Shown here piece by piece: positions 34,911-44,800 of a DNA stretch of 64,000 nt. The position numbers and the translations under genes were made by a program. The notes under the pieces are model-generated. The model saw nothing but the letters and a program-made list of their open reading frames with translations. It was not told the DNA's origin and did no database searches. Source of the stretch: Lachnospiraceae bacterium (GTDB taxonomy: Bacteria; Bacillota; Clostridia; Lachnospirales; Lachnospiraceae); NCBI GenBank assembly GCA_017476665.1, contig JAFUZJ010000050.1, forward strand, positions 62,001-126,000, read 5' to 3'. The first letter of the stretch is position 1, and each line of letters begins with the position of its first letter.

Positions 34911-35636
34911 ATGGCAATATTTGATGCGAAATTAATGCATGTATCCCTTCGGGTCATGTGCGAAGAAGGGGAAGATTATTCCTATCCGGTGTATGGAGGC
35001 GTCGGCAAGATCCATAAATGGTCAACGTCGCCAACGAACAATCTCTATGGATTTGCGGCGGTAACAAACAGACAGAGATTATTGATCGCCGGATTTTCAA
35101 TGCTTGGAGTACCGATGGGGAGCAGGATTATTCCCTTTAAAAACATTAAGTCTGTACAAATAAATAAAACGATTTTTGGGCAGAATTCCGTAAAAATGGT
35201 AATTGAGGATTGTGGGCAAGAGTTAAAGCTGAATTGCACCTTCGCAGATCATGTTTATGCTATGGGGATTCCGGATCAGAAGAAAAATCTGGAAGGCCTG
35301 CTTGATATACTCCAAAACCGCAAAAAATACATTACGCCGGTCGAAAATAAAACGCAAGTGCAGCAAACCCGGCAAGCGCAGCAAACCCGCAAAGGTCCTG
35401 ACTATGTTGCCATGTTAAATCGGGAAAAGCAGTATGCGTTAAGTTTATGTGACCGGTTGGAAGCCAGGTATGGAAAGGCTGAATTTGGTGCTCCTTTAGC
35501 GGAAGAGGTCATGACGCAGTGGGAAGCAGAGAATCAGATTACAATTCCTGAGGATCTTAAGGAGTGGCTTAAGTTTGCAGGTGAAAGCAAGTTTAAAGGG
35601 GGTGTTTCTTTTAAGGTTCATTTTAGGTTTCTGTGA
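34911..35636 (+). CDS. PH-like protein with truncated SUKH (SMI1/KNR4) end
   Basis: The 241-residue product has an N-terminal region (about 30-130) with the strand pattern of bacterial PH-like domains (YGFAAVTNRQRLLIAG, IPFKNIKSVQI), a Gln/Thr/Lys linker (148-163), and from about residue 185 the start of a SUKH fold (WEAENQITIPEDLKEWLKFAGE). SUKH domains usually run about 120 residues; this one stops after about 45, so the gene may be a deletion remnant. SUKH proteins often serve as immunity factors for polymorphic toxins, but no toxin gene is nearby. The next gene's promoter follows at once. Confidence 0.6.
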   Translation: MAIFDAKLMHVSLRVMCEEGEDYSYPVYGGVGKIHKWSTSPTNNLYGFAAVTNRQRLLIAGFSMLGVPMGSRIIPFKNIKSVQINKTIFGQNSVKMVIEDCGQELKLNCTFADHVYAMGIPDQKKNLEGLLDILQNRKKYITPVENKTQVQQTRQAQQTRKGPDYVAMLNREKQYALSLCDRLEARYGKAEFGAPLAEEVMTQWEAENQITIPEDLKEWLKFAGESKFKGGVSFKVHFRFL

Positions 35637-35647
35637 TAGTCTTTCCC

Positions 35648-35667
35648 TATACGATTTATCGTATAAT
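35648..35667 (+). promoter_or_regulatory. Palindrome overlapping a -10 box
   Basis: TATACGAT and ATCGTATA form a perfect inverted repeat with a TT centre (35648-35665). The TATAAT at 35662-35667 overlaps its right arm. This looks like a repressor operator covering the promoter of the following gene. The -35 is poor. Confidence 0.5.
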
Positions 35668-35698
35668 AGATCGGATGGGGAAGGAGGTCTGTGGGAAT

Positions 35699-36733
35699 AT
35701 GTGTATCCGGAAAATGTGGAAGGGCGTTTATATAGCATTATTGTTTGCTTTTACGGTCTATGCGGTGTTAGATACTTTTGTGATCTCGTCCGTCTATGCG
35801 GTGGTGGATCAGGAGCGGCCGGGCAGTCCGGCACAGGCGAAAGAGCCAACAGAGTTGACGGAACAAGCAAAAGCGCAGGTCGAACGACCCAAACAGGCAG
35901 AGCGAACCGGTAAGAGGGAAAATAAGCAGAGGCAGAAATCGACAAAAGAAAGTTCGACAAAGAGCATGGGAAAGGTTTATGCGGCAGAGTCCTCGGATGG
36001 GACAGCGAAAGTGGAAGATTCACAGGCTGCCGAAACCGGGATCACAATGTCGCAATACCGTGAACACGATACAAATATTTATGTGGCGCAGATTAAGACT
36101 TCCCTGGTGACTTCGCTGCGCACTGCATTTGCAAAGAATGCATACGGGCGGAATGTGACGGCCACCACATCGGAAACGGCAGAAAGTGTGGGAGCAATCT
36201 TTGCAATCAACGGGGATTATTATGGCGCAAGAGAGAAAGGCTATGTGATACGGAACGGTGTGCTGTACCGCGAAGAAGGCAGGGAAGGACAGGAGGATCT
36301 GGTACTTTATCAGGACGGTTCTATGGCGGTGATCAGGGAAGGTGAGGTGTCGGCGGAAGAACTGGTTTCCCAGGGAGCATGGCAGGTCTGGTCCTTCGGA
36401 CCGGCGTTGATCGAAAACGGCGAAATTGCAGTCAGTACCACGGATGAGGTGGCGAAGGCGATGCAGGATAATCCGCGGACAGCCATTGGTATATTGGAAA
36501 ACGGGGATTATGTGATGGTGGTGTCCGATGGCAGGACAGATGAGAGCGAAGGCTTGTCGCTGTACGAACTGGCGGATTTCCTGAAAGGACTTGGCGCAGT
36601 GACGGCTTACAATCTGGATGGGGGCGGTTCCTCTACCATGGTCTATCAGGGGGAGTTGGTCAATCATCCTACCACTACCGGCAGGATCAAAGAGCGGGCA
36701 GTCAGTGATATCATCTATATCGCGGCACAGTAG
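35699..36733 (+). CDS. Secreted or anchored phosphodiester-glycosidase-like (NAGPA) protein
   Basis: The 344-residue product has a membrane segment near residues 8-28, a charged linker of about 80 residues rich in Lys, Glu and Gln, and from about residue 115 a domain of the NAGPA type. The signature pieces are GAIFAINGDYYGA, WSFGPALIENGE, NPRTAIGILENGDYVMVVSDGR and AYNLDGGGSSTMVYQG. Relatives cleave phosphodiester-linked sugars on polysaccharides outside the cell. The ATG at 35699 follows AAGGAGG by 11 bases. A small membrane protein gene follows after 14 bases. Confidence 0.8.
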   Translation: MCIRKMWKGVYIALLFAFTVYAVLDTFVISSVYAVVDQERPGSPAQAKEPTELTEQAKAQVERPKQAERTGKRENKQRQKSTKESSTKSMGKVYAAESSDGTAKVEDSQAAETGITMSQYREHDTNIYVAQIKTSLVTSLRTAFAKNAYGRNVTATTSETAESVGAIFAINGDYYGAREKGYVIRNGVLYREEGREGQEDLVLYQDGSMAVIREGEVSAEELVSQGAWQVWSFGPALIENGEIAVSTTDEVAKAMQDNPRTAIGILENGDYVMVVSDGRTDESEGLSLYELADFLKGLGAVTAYNLDGGGSSTMVYQGELVNHPTTTGRIKERAVSDIIYIAAQ

Positions 36734-36747
36734 GAAAGAGGTGTGGC

Positions 36748-37143
36748 ATGAGAAAGACAAGAAATCTCTATATCGGCATTACGATTTTTACGGTATTGTT
36801 TTCTGCAATTTACGAAAGCTTCAGCCATGGGGTATACTCCCCCTTTATGATCGGGGCAGCTGTCATCCCCTTCGCGGGGATCGTGTTGCCTTATACAGTA
36901 TGGCTGAAACGGCAGAGAATTCCGGATGAAATGCAATCCAATTCCTTTGTTCAGGAGCTTTATCAAATGGCGGTATTGACCTTCCTGTTGGGCAGCATCT
37001 TTACCGGCATATTGGAAATTTACGGAACCACAAACCGGCTGTCGAAGATATATTGGGTGGCGGGCAGCAGTCTGCTTCTTGCGGCTGTCCTGATGAAAGG
37101 GTATGGATTCTATGTACGCAGCCAGGCTGTGCCCAAAAAGTAA
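36748..37143 (+). CDS. Four-span membrane protein of unknown function
   Basis: The 131-residue product has four hydrophobic segments, near residues 7-24, 30-48, 73-91 and 101-120. No known family or motif was recognised. AGAGGTG lies just before the ATG. Its last 34 bases overlap the end of the convergent DUF1294 gene on the other strand, so both mRNAs share complementary 3' coding ends. Confidence 0.65.
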   Translation: MRKTRNLYIGITIFTVLFSAIYESFSHGVYSPFMIGAAVIPFAGIVLPYTVWLKRQRIPDEMQSNSFVQELYQMAVLTFLLGSIFTGILEIYGTTNRLSKIYWVAGSSLLLAAVLMKGYGFYVRSQAVPKK

Positions 37144-37412
37144 ATCAGAACAGCAGCCAGAACCAATTGCGCGATCAGAATCGCAGGCATGCCATACTTA
37201 AAATACCAGTGCTTTGTCTTGTGGCGGAAATGCTGCATTCCGCAGATCGCACCGATGCTGCCGCCAAGCAAGGCAGCCAGAAACAGAGTTTTTTCGGAAA
37301 TGCGCCAGGCGTTTGTTCTGGCGCGTTTTTTGTCGATTCCCATCATGGCAAATGCGACCACGTTTATGATGATAAAATATCCTATGAGCAGATAGCATAC
37401 AATCGATGGCAT
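37110..37412 (-). CDS. DUF1294-family membrane protein
   Basis: The 100-residue product shows the DUF1294 pattern: a first membrane segment, then MMGIDKKRAR, WRISEKTLFLAALLGGSIGAICGM and the FRHKTKHWYFKYGMP segment, then a last span. Function is unknown. AGGAGG lies upstream on the minus strand. It is convergent with the preceding gene and overlaps it by 34 bases. Confidence 0.85.
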   Translation of the reverse strand: MPSIVCYLLIGYFIIINVVAFAMMGIDKKRARTNAWRISEKTLFLAALLGGSIGAICGMQHFRHKTKHWYFKYGMPAILIAQLVLAAVLIYFLGTAWLRT

Positions 37413-37470
37413 ATCGGGGACCTCCTATTGCCTTTGTATTTAAAGCCTTGTTAAGTCTTATCTCAATTTG

Positions 37471-37498
37471 ATTATACAGGTTTTTGGCGAATCTGCAA
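37471..37498 (-). promoter_or_regulatory. Promoter for the DUF1294 gene
   Basis: On the minus strand, TTGCAG and a perfect TATAAT are separated by 16 bases, about 55 bases before the start codon. Confidence 0.6.
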
Positions 37499-37573
37499 CT
37501 CGGTTTTGCTGCATTATAGCAAATTGCAGCAAGGCGAATACAATAAAAGAACAAGAATTGTAAAAAGAGTTTG

Positions 37574-37602
37574 TTGAAAATTTATCAATTTGGGTTTATA
37601 AT
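37574..37602 (+). promoter_or_regulatory. Promoter for the OFA transporter gene
   Basis: TTGAAA (37574-37579) and a perfect TATAAT (37597-37602) are separated by 17 bases. The leader is about 54 bases. Confidence 0.75.
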
Positions 37603-37662
37603 ATCAAAAGTGCATTTCGGAACAGTTGGGAAATTTTTTTGAGACAAAGGAAGAATGAAATT

Positions 37663-39045
37663 ATGAGTGAAAACACAAAACAAGGCGGTTGGCGCACGAA
37701 CAAATGGGTTCGCGCAGCAATTCCTGCATTGCTTCTGCACTGCAGTATCGGAACGGTTTACTGTTGGTCTATTTTCAGCCAGGAGATTGCCGATTATATC
37801 GGTTTCTCTAAGGGCGCTACGGAGTGGGCATTCAGTTTTGCCATCTTTTTCTTAGGTATGTCTGCAGCATTCCTGGGAAATGTGGTGGAGAAGGATATCC
37901 ATAAATCTTCGCTGATCGCCACGATCTGCTTTGCACTCGGTATGGCTGGCACGGGATTTTTTATCTATTACGGCGGACAGCATCAGCACAGCGCATTGGC
38001 GTTAGTCGGAATTTATGTATGCTATGGCTTTATCATGGGGGTCGGTCTGGGGACAGGTTATCTCTCCCCGGTGAAGACCTTGATGCTGTGGTTTGAGGAT
38101 CGCAAAGGTCTGGCAACCGGTTTGGCAGTTGCAGGCTTTGGCGCGGCGAAGGCGATCGCGAGTCCCATCATGCAGGGAATGTTAGACAATTTGGGTGACG
38201 GTGGCATCTACAAGATGTTTGTGATTCTTGCAGCAGTGTATTTTGTGATGATGTTTACAGGACATCTGCTTCTGAAGAAGCCGGAAGGCTGGCATGAGCC
38301 GCAGACCAAAGATAAGAGCCAGAGCACTATGGCAGTGATCAGGTCCAAACCAATCACGAACTATATCGGTATCTGGTTAATGTTCTATCTGAATATTACC
38401 TGCGGTCTGGCACTCATCTCACAGGAGAAGATGATCGTAAAATGTCTGGGTCTGGCAAGTGTGGTAGGCGTGATTTCCACTGTATCCGCTATTTTCAATG
38501 CCGGCGGACGTCTGGGATTTTCTGCATGGGCTGATACCATGAAGGATAGAAATACAATCTATAAGCTGATCTTTATATTGTCTATCGCGTTTACCGGTCT
38601 GACGATCGTGACGAGCGGTATCAAAAACGGGCAGGGCAATGTGGCACTAACAGTTCTGGTGCTGGCATTGATCTTTGTGGTAAACGCAGGTTACGGCGGT
38701 GGTTTCTCCAATGTGCCCACCCTGTTGTCCGATCATTATGGCATGGGCAGCATCAGTGCTATTCACGGTCTTACTCTTTCAGCATGGGGCTTTGCGGGAC
38801 TGACCGGCAACCAAATGGCGGCATGGATTGTAAAGACTTTCGGACAGGAGATTCAGATCGAGCATGCGCTGGCGGACGGGAGCATTGAGATGATCGCAGT
38901 GAACCCCACCGGATACCAGTGTGTGTTGTATGCCACCGGAACTTTGTATGTGATTTCCCTGCTGATCTGTCTGTTCCTGGTAAAACCTACCGACAAGGCG
39001 CTGGAGTCGAAGAAGGCAAAGCAGGCAGCAAAGTGGAAGGCATAA
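37663..39045 (+). CDS. OFA-family MFS transporter
   Basis: The 460-residue protein has about 12 membrane segments and the OFA-family features: an opening near HCSIGTVYCWSIF, the GYLSPVKTLMLWFEDRKGLATGLAVAGFG region and a second-half SAWADTMKDRN loop. The family includes oxalate/formate exchangers but also carriers of other small organic acids, so the substrate is open. The ATG at 37663 is preferred over a TTG at 37639 because AAAGGA lies between them. It is a single-gene unit with a strong promoter. Confidence 0.85.
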   Translation: MSENTKQGGWRTNKWVRAAIPALLLHCSIGTVYCWSIFSQEIADYIGFSKGATEWAFSFAIFFLGMSAAFLGNVVEKDIHKSSLIATICFALGMAGTGFFIYYGGQHQHSALALVGIYVCYGFIMGVGLGTGYLSPVKTLMLWFEDRKGLATGLAVAGFGAAKAIASPIMQGMLDNLGDGGIYKMFVILAAVYFVMMFTGHLLLKKPEGWHEPQTKDKSQSTMAVIRSKPITNYIGIWLMFYLNITCGLALISQEKMIVKCLGLASVVGVISTVSAIFNAGGRLGFSAWADTMKDRNTIYKLIFILSIAFTGLTIVTSGIKNGQGNVALTVLVLALIFVVNAGYGGGFSNVPTLLSDHYGMGSISAIHGLTLSAWGFAGLTGNQMAAWIVKTFGQEIQIEHALADGSIEMIAVNPTGYQCVLYATGTLYVISLLICLFLVKPTDKALESKKAKQAAKWKA

Positions 39046-39089
39046 AATAACTGCAAGTAAAAGTAGTAAGCAACGAAACAAAAAAATAG

Positions 39090-39118
39090 TTGCGAAACAA
39101 AAAATTACATGGTATAAT
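39090..39118 (+). promoter_or_regulatory. Promoter for tRNA-Trp
   Basis: TTGCGA (39090-39095) and TATAAT (39113-39118) are 17 bases apart. Transcription should start near 39125, at the left arm of the leader hairpin. Confidence 0.65.
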
Positions 39119-39121
39119 ACA

Positions 39122-39158
39122 ATTCGTTGGTGCTTTGACAATTGAACCACCAACGAAT
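39122..39158 (+). repeat. Perfect inverted repeat just before tRNA-Trp
   Basis: ATTCGTTGGTG (39122-39132) and CACCAACGAAT (39148-39158) form a perfect 11-bp stem with a 15-base loop, ending two bases before the tRNA. There is no T run, so it is not a terminator. Confidence 0.7.
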
Positions 39159-39160
39159 AT

Positions 39161-39231
39161 AGAGGAATAGTACAGCGGTAGTGCGGCGGTCTCCAAAACC
39201 GTTAACGGGGGTTCGATTCCCTCTTCCTCTG
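39161..39231 (+). tRNA. tRNA-Trp (anticodon CCA)
   Basis: A 71-base cloverleaf folds with acceptor stem AGAGGAA/TTCCTCT, anticodon loop CTCCAAA (CCA at 39193-39195) and T-arm loop TTCGATT. The 3' CCA is not encoded. It has its own promoter and a terminator eight bases after its end, so it is a single tRNA transcript. Confidence 0.95.
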
Positions 39232-39238
39232 CTGACCG

Positions 39239-39277
39239 AAAAGAGCGCAATACCTTGCAGGGTATCCGCTCTTTTTC
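39239..39277 (+). terminator. Terminator after tRNA-Trp
   Basis: AAAAGAGCG pairs with CGCTCTTTT. An inner ATACC/GGTAT stem extends the hairpin, and a T run ends it. Confidence 0.88.
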
Positions 39278-39311
39278 TGATATAGAAAACATGCTTAAAA
39301 AGGAGTGTATT

Positions 39312-40103
39312 GTGACAAGTCAGAAACTCTCATTCGAGAAATTAAATAACACCCGTGATTTAGGAGGCATGCTGACGCAGGGTGGCTGCCGTATCAAATT
39401 CGGAAAGCTGATCCGCAGCGGGCATCTCTTTGCCGCGAGCGAATCAGACAAAGTATCCCTCTTTGACAGGGTAAGCCTGATCGTGGACTTCCGTACGGAC
39501 AAAGAGCGGGAGGAGAAGCCGGATCCGGTGCCGGAGCACACGGCATGCCTGCATCTCCCGATTATAAAGAGCCTTACGGAGGGGATTACAAGAGAGAAAG
39601 CGGCGGTGGAGGCCACGGTGAAGGATCTGTCCCACGATCCGGAGGAAGCCAGACAGTATATGATGCACATGTACACCAATTTTGTCACCAGTGAGTTTGC
39701 AGTAGCGCAGTATGCGGAATTTATGAGGCTCTTGTGTGAGGAGAGGGAGGGTGCGGTTTTGTGGCACTGCACGGCAGGCAAGGACCGCGCGGGTTTTGCG
39801 GCGGTACTGATCCTGGAGATACTCGGTGTGTCAAGAGAGGATATCTTTGAGGATTATCTGTTGACCAATGAATGCCAAAAAGAGGAAGTGGCAGGATTGA
39901 TTCAAATGATACAGAAGCAGAACAGTGGAAATGCTGTATCAGAGGAGGCATTGCGGTTTTTATTCAGCGCAAAAGAAGAATACCTCATGGCATTGTATCA
40001 GAAGATAGATGAAATTTACGGAAATTTTGACAATTTTGCACAGAAAGGACTGCGGATAGATCGGAAAAAGCAGGAACTTTTGCGGAAAATATATGTGGAG
40101 TGA
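39312..40103 (+). CDS. Tyrosine-protein phosphatase
   Basis: The 263-residue protein has the N-terminal NTRDLGGM segment, IVDFRTDKE and the active-site P-loop HCTAGKDRAG, matching the Y_phosphatase3 type of tyrosine or dual-specificity phosphatases. It lacks a signal peptide. An ATG at 39291 is in frame, but the AAAAAGGAG site lies after it, so the GTG at 39312, six bases past that site, is chosen. It stands alone between the tRNA terminator and a convergent gene, and its stop codon lies inside an inverted repeat. Confidence 0.87.
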   Translation: MTSQKLSFEKLNNTRDLGGMLTQGGCRIKFGKLIRSGHLFAASESDKVSLFDRVSLIVDFRTDKEREEKPDPVPEHTACLHLPIIKSLTEGITREKAAVEATVKDLSHDPEEARQYMMHMYTNFVTSEFAVAQYAEFMRLLCEEREGAVLWHCTAGKDRAGFAAVLILEILGVSREDIFEDYLLTNECQKEEVAGLIQMIQKQNSGNAVSEEALRFLFSAKEEYLMALYQKIDEIYGNFDNFAQKGLRIDRKKQELLRKIYVE

Positions 40104-40123
40104 CAGATCATGTCACTCCACAT
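40093..40123. terminator. Hairpin at the end of the phosphatase gene
   Basis: ATGTGGAGTGACA and TGTCACTCCACAT form a perfect 13-bp stem with a 5-base loop that includes the end of the coding region. There is no long T run, so termination is likely but not certain. It sits between converging genes. Confidence 0.6.
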
Positions 40124-40198
40124 GTTGTATGGTGCGATGCGTCCCAATGATAGATTGCATAGGAAAACATTATAGACTGTTATGTCATTTGTCGTCAG

Positions 40199-41866
40199 CT
40201 ATTTTGCCAGTTTCTGCTCAATCAACTCCGCGGCAGCTAACGGCTCTGAATAATAACTTCCCTGCATGGTTGTGATCGGAAGGGTTTTTAAAATATCACG
40301 GAGTTCCTTGGTTGCCACACCTTTGATGTTAATATGTTCCACACAGGTGGATGCCATTCTGGTGAGATATTCCAGAATGTCACGGTCACGTCCCGGCTGT
40401 TCAATGCCTTCGATAAAGTGGCTGTCGAGGCAGACCGCATCCAAAGGTGTGTTTTTCAAAACGGTAATGGAATCGGTCCCGCTGCCAAAGCCGTCCAGGA
40501 TAACCAGAATCTGCTGGTCATGCAGTTCCTCGATCAGCTTTTTCATATGTTCCGGCTCAATAGAGCGGCAATCACTGGAGAATTTCAGACTCAACAGATG
40601 AGGCGGGAATCCGGTTTCATTCAGAAAATGCATCAGGTTGTCAAAAAAATAGTCTGTCTCTACCTGGATACGGTATACATTGATGCAAAGCAGAAATCCG
40701 GGATACTGTTCCAGAAACTTCATACCGTCCTCCAGACTCTGTTTCAGAATAAAGTCTCCCAGTTCTTCAAAAACAAAATCCTTTTCCAGAACAGGAAGGA
40801 AATCTTCCGCATTAACCTTTCCGTAATGCTCATTTTCCCAGGAGATAATTGCCTCCGCACCATTCAGATGCTCTGTTTTGGCATCAATGACAGGCGTATA
40901 CTCTATGTAAAAGCCTTTGCAGTCGTCAAGAATACTGTCCCTAATGGTATTGATGAGTTCTAAGGACGCAGAGCCCTCATAATTAATGCTGCCGTTAAAA
41001 TCTACCAAATCGCCATGTTTATGGTGCTTTGATTCTTCATAGGCATAATTCAGACAGGAATAGACAGACGGCGCACTTGCATCAGTGTTATAGGTGGAGA
41101 TCAGACCGCCGTTTGCCATCAACACATTTCGGATGCCATTTACCTCCACACCTTTTTGAAGACGGTAACGGATCATATCATAGATTGCTGCGATTTCCTC
41201 CCGGGAGAGGCTGTCTGATAAGAGCGCGAAGGAAGCCCCGTTCAGTCGGTAGACGGTGGCGCGTTCCTTTGTAATCTCGCGAATCAGCCATGAAATTTCC
41301 TGGAGCAACCGATTTCCATAGGTGTAGCCGTGAAGCTGTGTAATCTGGGAGAATCTGCTGATTCCCACCTTTAGTGAAATGGTTTGCTTATCGGATTGTA
41401 TGCGCTTTGCCAACTCCTGAAGATAGCCGTTTAGGTTGGGCAGAACCGTAACGGGATCAATACTTTCCGTCAGTCCCTCATTGATCAGAGCGCCTCCGAT
41501 CAGGCTGGGGTTGCCATCGGCATCCCTGAGGACAGCGCCCACGGCGCGGAAGTTGGTATACTCTCCGGTGGTCGTGCGTACCCGGTAAGTAAGATCATAT
41601 GTCTGTGCCTTGCCCTCCATAAGCGGCATCATCACATCCATATAGCGTTTTCTGTCCTCCGGATGAAGATAATCGTTCCAGTCCATGGCACCGTTGGGGA
41701 TATATTCTCCCGGAAGACCAAGGAGATCCACAGCGCTGGCGCTGTAACGGGTAAAGCCGCCGACTACGTGCATCAGCGAAACAATAGCTCCTTCGGTGAG
41801 CATTGTAAAAGCATCAAACACATCGTCAAGCATTTGCTTGTATTTCGGATCCATATTGATTTCCAT
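40199..41866 (-). CDS. PAS-GGDEF-EAL protein with both catalytic domains degenerate
   Basis: The 555-residue protein has a PAS domain (about 20-135), a GGDEF-like domain (about 140-290) and an EAL-like domain (about 300-550). The GGDEF motif is replaced by NGASF. The EAL motif reads EAI, the usual DDFG reads LDGFG, and the loop glutamate of AEGVE is lost (IKGVA). It is therefore probably not an active cyclase or phosphodiesterase and may bind a nucleotide or a partner. It lies 33 bases after the hybrid kinase gene, in the same transcript. Confidence 0.82.
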   Translation of the reverse strand: MEINMDPKYKQMLDDVFDAFTMLTEGAIVSLMHVVGGFTRYSASAVDLLGLPGEYIPNGAMDWNDYLHPEDRKRYMDVMMPLMEGKAQTYDLTYRVRTTTGEYTNFRAVGAVLRDADGNPSLIGGALINEGLTESIDPVTVLPNLNGYLQELAKRIQSDKQTISLKVGISRFSQITQLHGYTYGNRLLQEISWLIREITKERATVYRLNGASFALLSDSLSREEIAAIYDMIRYRLQKGVEVNGIRNVLMANGGLISTYNTDASAPSVYSCLNYAYEESKHHKHGDLVDFNGSINYEGSASLELINTIRDSILDDCKGFYIEYTPVIDAKTEHLNGAEAIISWENEHYGKVNAEDFLPVLEKDFVFEELGDFILKQSLEDGMKFLEQYPGFLLCINVYRIQVETDYFFDNLMHFLNETGFPPHLLSLKFSSDCRSIEPEHMKKLIEELHDQQILVILDGFGSGTDSITVLKNTPLDAVCLDSHFIEGIEQPGRDRDILEYLTRMASTCVEHINIKGVATKELRDILKTLPITTMQGSYYSEPLAAAELIEQKLAK

Positions 41867-41899
41867 GTTATCATTTCACCTTTCTACTTGTTTTATGTA

Positions 41900-44800
41900 T
41901 TACTCCCGGATCAGACTTTCCAATGTCTGGAAGAGAAACTCCGGATCAACAGGCTTGGTAAGATGCGCGTTCATTCCTGCTTGAAGGGATCTTTGCACAT
42001 CCTCGTCAAAAGCGTTTGCCGTCAGTGCTATGATGAGGATTGTCTTACTGTCCGGATGTCCGGAAGCACGAATGGTCTGGGTAGCTGTCAGTCCGTCCAT
42101 AACAGGCATTCTCATATCCATCAAAACAGCGTCATAATAGCCCGCCGGATGTCCGGTGAACAGATCCACTGCAATCTGACCATTCTCGGCATGGTCGACC
42201 TCCAAATCCCGCATCTTGCAGATCTCCATCATGATCTCCGCGTTGATCTCATTGTCCTCCGCAAGCAGAATGCGGCGACCGGTCAGATCCACCTTTGCCT
42301 TTTGCTCCTGGGAGGCTTCTTTATTTGCCATGGCCTGCTGGAACGCGGATACCACATTGGAGGCAAAGAGTGGTTTCGCCATGAAGCTGTCCACACCTGC
42401 CTGTGTGGCATCTTCCTCTATCTCATCCCAGTTATAGGCGGTAAGTACAATGACTGCGGAATCCGATCCGATGATCTTTCTGATTTCTCTTGTGACTTCA
42501 ATGCCATCCTGGTCAGGCATCTTCCAGTCCACAAAGATCAGGTTATAAGCCTCACGTCTGGCGGATTTGAGCCGGATCATCTCAAGTGCTTCTCCGCCGC
42601 TTAAGCAGGTATCTGCGACGATGCCGATCTCCTCAAGGACAAGCTTGGCATGCTCACAGGCCACAGGTTCATCATCGATGACAAGCACATTCAAAGTGCG
42701 TGGATCAACGTTCTCCAGCTGTCCGTGTTCCCGTTCGCTGTTGCGGAGTGTTACGTTCACGGTAAAGGTGGTTCCCACACCTTTTTCACTCTCCACGGAA
42801 ATATTGCCGTTCATCATTTCCACGATATTTTTCGTGATTGCCATTCCAAGACCGGTACTTCCGTATTTGTTGGTACTGGAAGAGTTTTCCTGGCTGAACG
42901 CCTCAAAAATCTTGGGCAGGTAAGACTGCTCCATGCCAATACCGGTGTCCTTGATAATAAAACGCAGCGCGGACTGTCCGTCAAATTCGGAAATACGCTC
43001 TACAAGAAAGCTCACTGTCCCGGGAGCGGGGGTGAACTTCACCGCATTGCCCAGAATGTTGATCAGAACCTGTTTGAGCTTCATGTCGTCGCCGATATAG
43101 TAGTCATCCACATGACCGATAAGACTGCATTCGTAGGTCAATCCGCGGTCCTGGCACTGGGAATGGATCATGGTGTTGATCTGCTCTAACATGGTGTTAA
43201 AAGAGAATTCCTCATTTTTCAGGTTCATACGTCCGCTCTCAATACGGCTCATATCCAGAATATCATTGATCAGTCCCAGAAGGTGACGGGCGCTTCCGCC
43301 GATTTTCTCAAGATGCTCTCTCGTACGATCCGATAGATCGGGGTCGCTTAGAGCGATATTGTCCAGCCCTATAATGGCGTTCATGGGAGTCCGAATCTCG
43401 TGGCTCATAGAGGACAAAAAGGCCGTCTTGGCCACATTGGCCTGATTGGCCGCCTCCAAAGCCACAGAGAGACGCTCGTTATAGGCAATCTGTTCCCGCT
43501 GAATTTCCGTGGTATCGCTTTTTAACAGAATATAGAACCTGGCTTCCGGATCAATCCGGTAGAAATCAAACCGCTTGTAATAGGTCTCGCCGTCCATTTC
43601 AATGCCGATATTGACCACATAGGGTTCACTGATCGCCAGTTCCTTTTCCAAAGTATCCAGAGACAGGGCCTTTATTGCTTCCTGTTTCTGATCTTCGGTA
43701 CCGGTGAGAACCGGATAAACCTGATTGGACAGATACTGTCCGTAATCACCGCTGCGGGAGGTGGGAAAAATACTTCCGTATTTGATATTGGACTCATCAC
43801 CGATTGTGACACCGTAATGTCCGTCTGTCAGATAGGCAACCATATCAAATTGCTGTGCCAGAATTTTGCTTTCCAGTGTCTGCTGTACCTTTTCGCTGTT
43901 ACACTCCTGTTCGGTAATAAAGGCAATCACATCACCTGTCAAAGGCTGTCTGGTGATCGCAGCGGAAATATTTACAAAGCAGGAATGACCGTCTTTACGG
44001 ATGGAATACAGGATCTGGGAGACGGAAACATTGCCCGAGGTGTAGCCGGATATCAGGGCATCCTTGTGAAAGGATTTTAAAAATTGTGCCCGCTCGGAAG
44101 AAATCGGGAAATGCGCCGCTCTCTGCATCATGGTCTCCGTGAAAGAGTAGGTCATGGAATCTGTGGCAAAGAGGTCTTTTCCCTTGATTTCTTCAATATT
44201 ATCCCTGCTCAGATTCACACGAAAGAGTGCCAGTGTCTTATCATTATCCTGGTAAAAGCTGTTTCCCATGCTGGAATAGACACTGCGAAGTCTGTTTTCA
44301 TATTGCTTGAGGGCAGTGACATCTGTATAGGTACAGTAGATGTAGTGCTCATTAAAATCATCAATAAAGGCATAGTGGACATTACACCATATATAGTTTC
44401 CCTTGGCAGTGATCTTCTGAAGGGTCAGATAAGTGCCTCCGTCATAGGCGATCCGATGCTTGAGCATACTGCGCACAAGGGGTCTGTCCTCCGGATGGGT
44501 GGTCTTGTAAAAGTTTAAGCCTTTCATCAGCGTTTTGGCTTCCGAAACAGAACATTCCATCATGGCCGCAAAATCTTTTGACACAAAAACCGGCTCCATC
44601 TGACCGTCATCATATTTTTGCAGCAGTACGGCATTATTCTTCATCTGCTGAATATTGGAAAGAAAATGCAGCTTTGTGTCCTGAGCCGCGTAGCCTGTAA
44701 TATTTGTCATATAGAAACCGGCATAGGGCGCAGGCAGCCCCGTTATGGGTTCAAAATAGAGATGCAGATTCACCATCGGCATATAGGTGACAAAAGAGTA

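Noticed and set aside
36618..37454. Overlapping plus-strand ORFs over the small membrane genes
   Set aside because: They lie in other frames of two better supported genes and lack ribosome binding sites.
41663..42604. Plus-strand ORF of 313 codons opposite the hybrid kinase
   Set aside because: It crosses two real genes in antisense and shows no domain.
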